A stretch of 17,796 nucleotides of DNA, taken from Planctomycetota bacterium. GTDB taxonomy: Bacteria > Planctomycetota > PUPC01 > DSUN01. A program made the position numbers and the translations under genes. The notes under the pieces were generated by a model. It had not been told where the DNA came from, ran no database searches, and saw only the letters and a list, made by a program, of their open reading frames with translations. The first letter of the stretch is position 1, and each line of letters begins with the position of its first letter. The DNA is taken from NCBI GenBank assembly GCA_016872875.1, contig VGYW01000153.1:1-17796 (forward strand). Direction: 5' to 3'. This document shows, in pieces, positions 14,482 through 17,796 of the stretch.

Positions 14482-14564
14482 TGCCGGAGGAGGGAGTCGA
14501 ACCCTCACGGCCTTGCGGCCACTGGATTTTGAATCCAGCGCGTCTGCCATTCCGCCACTCCGGC
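14482..14564 (-). tRNA. tRNA-Leu, anticodon CAA
   Basis: On the - strand the acceptor arms are GCCGGAG and CTCCGGC. The anticodon stem CTGGA/TCCAG encloses the loop TTCAAAA, giving anticodon CAA for the UUG codon. There is a long variable arm (TGGCCGCAAGGCCGT), as expected for a class II leucine tRNA. The T arm is GAGGG-TTCGACT-CCCTC. The discriminator base is A and CCA is not encoded, so it must be added by the CCA-adding enzyme. Its length is 83 nt. Confidence 0.95.
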
Positions 14565-14628
14565 GTGGCTGCGGCTTGCCCCGGTGCCGTGCCGTGCCAC
14601 GCCGGGATGGGCCGCCCAACTGCTTCGC

Positions 14629-14658
14629 ATCCTACCACTTCCACGCCACACCTGTCAA
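14629..14658 (-). promoter_or_regulatory. Probable promoter of tRNA-Leu
   Basis: On the - strand, TTGACA (14658-14653, a perfect match) and TAGGAT (14634-14629) are 18 bp apart. The predicted start near 14622 leaves a leader of about 58 nt before the mature tRNA. Confidence 0.6.
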
Positions 14659-14659
14659 G

Positions 14660-14879
14660 CACCCCGCCGCCCATCCGGGCTTCCCCCAGTCCCTCAGGCG
14701 CCTGGGAGGGGGACGGGGGGGAAATCTCCTGATCGTGGGACGCCGAGGCTCCCGATACCGATCCCCTGCGCCACAGAGTACGATCGGCTCAACGTCACGA
14801 GCGCTGCCCGAACGGAGAGCATCGGCTCGAAAGCAGGCGCGCCAACACCGGCGTCAGAGATGGGGGAAAGGAGAGAGCG
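14660..14879. other. Leader region between tRNA promoter and cytochrome gene
   Basis: No credible gene is seen here. The region has GC-rich hairpin-forming pieces, for example CTCAGGCGCCTGGGAG near 14692-14707, then AAAGGAGAGAGCG directly ahead of the cytochrome start. No clear promoter for the cytochrome gene could be picked by eye. Confidence 0.4.
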
Positions 14880-15527
14880 ATGCGTCCTGTGGCACAACGT
14901 CGCACCCGATGGGGTGCGGCCCCGTCAGTGTCGGCCCTTCTCATCTGCCTGGCGGCCTGCCTCCGCGCGCACGGGGGAATCGTCGGGTCCGCCCACGACT
15001 TCTCGTCGAAGCCCTGGTCGCGCGGGGAGCCGTGCGCCGCGTGCCACACGCCGCACGAGGGCAACGCCGCGGCGTCGCGCGCGCCCATCTGGAACCGCGC
15101 TTTCAGCACGGCCAGCTACGTGCTCTACTCAAGCTCCACGATGGAGGCGACGCCGAGCCAGCCGGCCCACTATGGCTCGCGGCTCTGCCTGAGCTGCCAC
15201 GACGGCACCGTGGCGCTCGACAGCTTCGGGGGCGAGCGCGGCTCCAGCTACATCAGCGGCCGGGCCAGGGTGGGCACCGACCTGCGGGCCATGCACCCCA
15301 TCGGCATCATCTACGACGCGGCTCTCGCCGCCGCCGACCCCAGGCTCCACAACCCGGACGCGCGGACGATGGCCTCGGGCGAGTCGGTGACGAAGGCCCT
15401 CCTCTACGGCACTGGCAACCTCGAGTGCGGCTCCTGCCACGACGTCCACAACGAGCGCGGCTTCCCGAAGCTCCTCCGCACGTCCAACGAGCGCAGCGCC
15501 CTCTGCCTCACCTGCCACAACATGTAG
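14880..15527 (+). CDS. Multihaem c-type cytochrome-like protein, four CXXCH motifs
   Basis: The product is 215 residues. ATG 14880 is preceded by GGAG at good spacing. An N-terminal export signal carries Arg residues and a hydrophobic core, and LAAC at 24-27 fits a lipobox, so the protein may be lipid-anchored. Four haem-binding motifs are visible: CAACH (52-56), CLSCH (103-107), CGSCH (183-187) and CLTCH (209-213). In such proteins haem is bound covalently outside the cytoplasm and electrons pass between haems. Spacing and the phrases CHTPHEGN and CHDVHNERG resemble the doubled-CXXCH family. The last motif lies almost at the C-terminus (CHNM), so the protein looks complete. The gene stands alone between the tRNA and a convergent gene. 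The electron partner is unknown. Confidence 0.88.
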   Translation: MRPVAQRRTRWGAAPSVSALLICLAACLRAHGGIVGSAHDFSSKPWSRGEPCAACHTPHEGNAAASRAPIWNRAFSTASYVLYSSSTMEATPSQPAHYGSRLCLSCHDGTVALDSFGGERGSSYISGRARVGTDLRAMHPIGIIYDAALAAADPRLHNPDARTMASGESVTKALLYGTGNLECGSCHDVHNERGFPKLLRTSNERSALCLTCHNM

Positions 15528-15541
15528 GGCGTGCACGCCCT
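15526..15541. terminator. Palindrome at the stop of the cytochrome gene
   Basis: AGGGCGTGCACGCCCT is a perfect 16-bp palindrome overlapping the TAG stop. It lies between two convergent genes. With no T-tract it is a weak terminator candidate for either side and could instead be another small dispersed palindrome. Confidence 0.35.
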
Positions 15542-15577
15542 GTAATGCCCTACCGTTCGCCCTTTGCTTCCCCGCGC

Positions 15578-16318
15578 TCAGCGGGCAGACGCAGCGACGG
15601 CGCCCGGCCGGAAGGTGAGCTCGATGTTGTCGGCCGGCTTGAAGTCCTTCAGAACCCAGGTGAGCACGGCACCGCCGTTGGTCTTCTGGCAGCCGTTGGG
15701 AAGCACGCGGACGAGCCTGTCGGGGGCGATGCCGCTGAGCTTGACGGTGAGCTTGGCCTCGTCAATCTTGCCCTTCCACGTGGCGCCGGTCTTCATCGTG
15801 TAGGAGTAGGCGAGGAGGGGGCCGGCCTGGGCGTCCTTCACTTGGGCGGGGACGACCCAGTAGGTGACGCGGACCGCCTTCTTCTCGTCGGCGGCGAAGG
15901 GGACGTCGAAGACCTTCCACTCCTTGTAGGGGCCGTCGAAGCGGTAGGGCTCGTTGGCCGTGGCGGTTCCGCCGCCGGCTCCGCCGAAGCCGCCGCGGCT
16001 CGGGCCGCCGGCCGGCGCGCCGCCGGCCTGGGTGCGGACGGCGCCCAGCGGCGCGCCGTTCACGCTAACCGCGAAGTCGTTGAGAGCCGCCTCGAAGGCC
16101 CCCAGCGGGTAGCCCATCGCCACGGTGGACGCCTTGCCCGTGTTGTGCATCTGGAAGGTGGCGTCAACCTGCACCTTCTGCTCGCTGAGGGAGATGACGA
16201 CCTCTTCCGAGGCCATGCGGACGGTGGTCCACTGGGGCCTGGGGGTCGCCACGTCGGCCCAGAGGGCCGCGGAGGCGAACGCCAGGACTGCTGCCACGCA
16301 GACCAGTTTCGTTCTCAT
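15578..16318 (-). CDS. Secreted beta-rich protein with Gly-rich linker
   Basis: The product is 246 residues. ATG 16318 has GGAG at 7-nt spacing, and a start 18 nt earlier has weaker support. Residues 1-21 form a signal peptide with a likely cleavage after ALWA. The mature N-terminal half (TTVRMASEEVVISLSEQKVQ followed by QMHNTGKAS and VAMGYPLG) has strand patterns that remind me of DUF4424-like exported proteins; this is weak. A Gly/Ala linker (GGFGGAGGG, about residues 116-124) joins it to a second beta-rich domain (EWKVFDVPF, VRVTYWVVP). No catalytic residues are recognised. It follows the serpin by 22 nt on the same strand, so the two are probably co-transcribed. Confidence 0.75.
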   Translation of the reverse strand: MRTKLVCVAAVLAFASAALWADVATPRPQWTTVRMASEEVVISLSEQKVQVDATFQMHNTGKASTVAMGYPLGAFEAALNDFAVSVNGAPLGAVRTQAGGAPAGGPSRGGFGGAGGGTATANEPYRFDGPYKEWKVFDVPFAADEKKAVRVTYWVVPAQVKDAQAGPLLAYSYTMKTGATWKGKIDEAKLTVKLSGIAPDRLVRVLPNGCQKTNGGAVLTWVLKDFKPADNIELTFRPGAVAASAR

Positions 16319-16340
16319 TGCCTTCTCCTTCTGCAAGCGG

Positions 16341-17645
16341 TCATTGGAGCTTCGGCTCGGCGACGCGACCGATGAAGAGGATCTGCCCGGTGGCGGTCTC
16401 GCGGATGAGGAAGAGGAAGGGGTGGTCGGCGCGGAAGACAGGGATGGGGGGCGGCATCCCTGTTCCTGCCATGCCGACCGCCGTGGCGGCGGCCGCCTCG
16501 GTGCCTTCCTCGTTCACGTCCACGAATGCCTTGTGGAATATCGCAGAGACATAGAGGGCCTCGGCGGACGGGGGCTTGACGCCGTTCATTCCAGAGAAGT
16601 CAGCTTTCCCAGGGGTGAATGCCTCCGACATTCCGAGTGACTTCAGGAGCGGGGTCAGCTCCTTGGTGCCCCAGGTTATCTTCCACTTTGGGAGGTGGAC
16701 ATGGACCTGCTGCTTCCTGGAGGCGGCGAGCTTGCCGAGGTGTTCGCCCAGGGTGCCTTCGGCGTCGCCGGTGCCCGGCCCGAGGAGGTCCTTCTCTACC
16801 GCGGGGAGGCCGCCCTTGTCCTTGGGGAGGAAGAGGGCCATGCTCACCTGGCCGCCCTTGTAGGGGAGCTCGAGGGCCTGGAAGGCTCCTGTTCCCAGGT
16901 AGCGAAAGGTCGGCTTCTCCTTCACCTGCCACGTCTTGTGCCGCATCATCTTGGCCGTGGCCGTCTTCTGGGGCGAGACGAAAAACTGCGCGTCCTGGGT
17001 CAGCGCCTTGTCGAACTCGCGTTCCCAGTGGCCGAAGAAGTAGATGGCGTTCACGAGGACCAATCGGGTAAGCTCAGGGAGCCCGCCTCGCGGGATGAGG
17101 TCCTTGATCTTCTCGCGGGTCTTCTGCTCGACCCAGAGGTTGATGGTCTGGCGGGCCTTCTCGGTCTCACGGGCGAAGTCCACCTCGGTCAGGCCGCTGC
17201 CGTAGGAGGCCGCGGTGAGGTCCAGGAAGGGCTTGAGGAACGCGTAGCCCTTCTGGCCCCACAGCGAGTTGGCGACGTGGAGGGTGTAGGAGGCGTCGGC
17301 GCCGGGCTGCATGAGCTGGAGCGCGCGCCTGGCGGCGGCGTGGAGCGCTTCGTCGTCGAGGGTGAAGCGGAGCGCCTTCTTCATCTCACGGGCGGTCTCC
17401 TCGCGCGCGCCGGCGTAGGTCATCCCCAGGGCGGTGCGGATGGAGAATGGGGAGAGGAAGAGGTTGCCCTCTTCGGTGCCCATGAGCTTCGCGCACACGT
17501 CGAGGGTGAAGCGGTTGTTGCCCGCGGCGAGCTCCTTGAGCTCCTGGTCGGGCTCCCTGGCCGCTTCCGCGCCCATGCATGGTCGCGGAGTCGCCACGAG
17601 GGCCATTGCGCACGCCAGGACGGCAGCAGCCAACCTCGTTCTCAT
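16341..17645 (-). CDS. Serpin (serine protease inhibitor family)
   Basis: The product is 434 residues, about 400 without its signal peptide (cleavage near residue 26), the usual serpin size. ATG 17645 has GGAGG 7 nt upstream. Family marks include LSPFSIRTALGMTYAGA, NAIYFFGHWEREFD near residue 200, and the C-terminal HPFLFLIRETATGQILFIGRV. The reactive-centre loop hinge EEGTEAAAATAV (about 377-388) keeps the P15 Gly, P14 Thr and P12-P9 Ala pattern of inhibitory serpins. Counting 17 residues from P17 puts P1 at Thr and P1' at Gly, with Met at P4 and P2', so the target protease is not obvious and the exact P1 is uncertain. Inhibitory serpins trap serine or cysteine proteases irreversibly. It would act outside the cytoplasm. 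The next gene downstream follows in the same unit. Confidence 0.93.
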   Translation of the reverse strand: MRTRLAAAVLACAMALVATPRPCMGAEAAREPDQELKELAAGNNRFTLDVCAKLMGTEEGNLFLSPFSIRTALGMTYAGAREETAREMKKALRFTLDDEALHAAARRALQLMQPGADASYTLHVANSLWGQKGYAFLKPFLDLTAASYGSGLTEVDFARETEKARQTINLWVEQKTREKIKDLIPRGGLPELTRLVLVNAIYFFGHWEREFDKALTQDAQFFVSPQKTATAKMMRHKTWQVKEKPTFRYLGTGAFQALELPYKGGQVSMALFLPKDKGGLPAVEKDLLGPGTGDAEGTLGEHLGKLAASRKQQVHVHLPKWKITWGTKELTPLLKSLGMSEAFTPGKADFSGMNGVKPPSAEALYVSAIFHKAFVDVNEEGTEAAAATAVGMAGTGMPPPIPVFRADHPFLFLIRETATGQILFIGRVAEPKLQ

Positions 17646-17677
17646 GGCTCTTCCTCCGTAACAGATAAGGGCCCAAA

Positions 17678-17720
17678 TGACACAATTTGGTCGTCACGCG
17701 AGTGACACAATTTGATCGTC
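17678..17720. repeat. Direct repeat near the end of an insertion sequence
   Basis: TGACACAATTTGGTCGTC (17678-17695) and TGACACAATTTGATCGTC (17703-17720) differ at one base and are 25 bp apart. They start with TG, as IS3-family ends usually do, and lie just ahead of the start of the transposase-like frame. They may be the terminal sequence or transposase-binding sites. Confidence 0.6.
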
Positions 17721-17770
17721 GGGCCAAGAGGGGTATCCTTTGACGGAAAACCCCTTTTTAGGAGACCAAG

Positions 17771-17796
17771 ATGGCCAAAAAAGTGCACCGAGGCTC
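17771..17796 (+). CDS. Start of a probable transposase gene (IS3 OrfA-like), partial
   Basis: ATG 17771 follows AGGAG at 6-nt spacing. The nine visible residues, MAKKVHRGS, fit the basic start of IS3-family OrfA proteins that continue with a helix-turn-helix. The frame runs off the right edge. With so little sequence another small DNA-binding protein is possible. Confidence 0.45.

Larger units (their letters stand above)
17678..17796 (+). mobile_element. Left end of a probable IS3-like insertion sequence (partial)
   Basis: The repeats above are followed by a weak promoter (TTGATC at 17711-17716 and TATCCT at 17734-17739, 17-bp spacing) and a 5-bp-arm hairpin (AGGGG/CCCCT). A reading frame then opens with a strong ribosome binding site. 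The window ends before the transposase body, so the family is inferred from the first nine residues only. Confidence 0.45.

Noticed and set aside
14357..16375. Long + strand frame of 672 residues
   Set aside because: It crosses the tRNA, the cytochrome gene in another frame and an antisense gene, and its composition is not protein-like.

Overview
The window is a GC-rich bacterial segment, most likely from a Planctomycetota-type genome and possibly a metagenome bin. I infer this from three things: a von Willebrand A (VWA) / BatA / squalene-cyclase-like / NPCBM gene set in one operon, a URO-D-family protein of the kind common in that phylum, and an unusual load of short palindromic and tandem repeats, many lying in-frame inside genes. 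The phylum call is from gene content only and is not proven.

Left part (1-2064, + strand). A 140-residue protein, perhaps the remnant of a larger gene, has its GTG start inside a 19-bp palindrome. It is followed by about 270 bp of repeats: two inverted units, then three copies of a 58-bp unit. A URO-D-fold protein follows, carrying a triplicated in-frame 30-bp repeat.

Centre (2084-14067, all - strand). Six tightly packed genes read leftward from a probable promoter at about 14103-14132: a BatA-like VWA protein, a second VWA protein with a glutamine-amidotransferase-like region, a squalene-cyclase-repeat secreted protein, a 1229-residue membrane/coiled-coil protein, an NPCBM-domain secreted protein, and a lipoprotein. 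Stop/start overlaps (ATGA) or gaps of 2 to 25 nt link them. All products are predicted to be in the membrane or outside the cytoplasm, which suggests one envelope-associated complex. The MoxR ATPase and DUF58 genes that often accompany such clusters are not in the window. In three consecutive genes the N-terminal export signal region overlaps a dispersed or tandem repeat, and the BatA-like gene carries four more repeats inside its frame and one at its stop codon.

Right part (14068-17796). A non-coding stretch holds two related 45-47 bp palindromes and a tRNA-Leu(CAA) on the - strand with its own promoter. Next come a four-CXXCH multihaem cytochrome (+), then a two-gene - strand unit (an inhibitory-type serpin followed by a secreted beta-rich protein). 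The left end of a probable IS3-like insertion sequence begins 33 bp upstream of the serpin and runs off the window.

The most unusual theme is the repeats. At least seven families are present, and several now supply start codons, a stop codon, signal peptide residues or internal protein segments.
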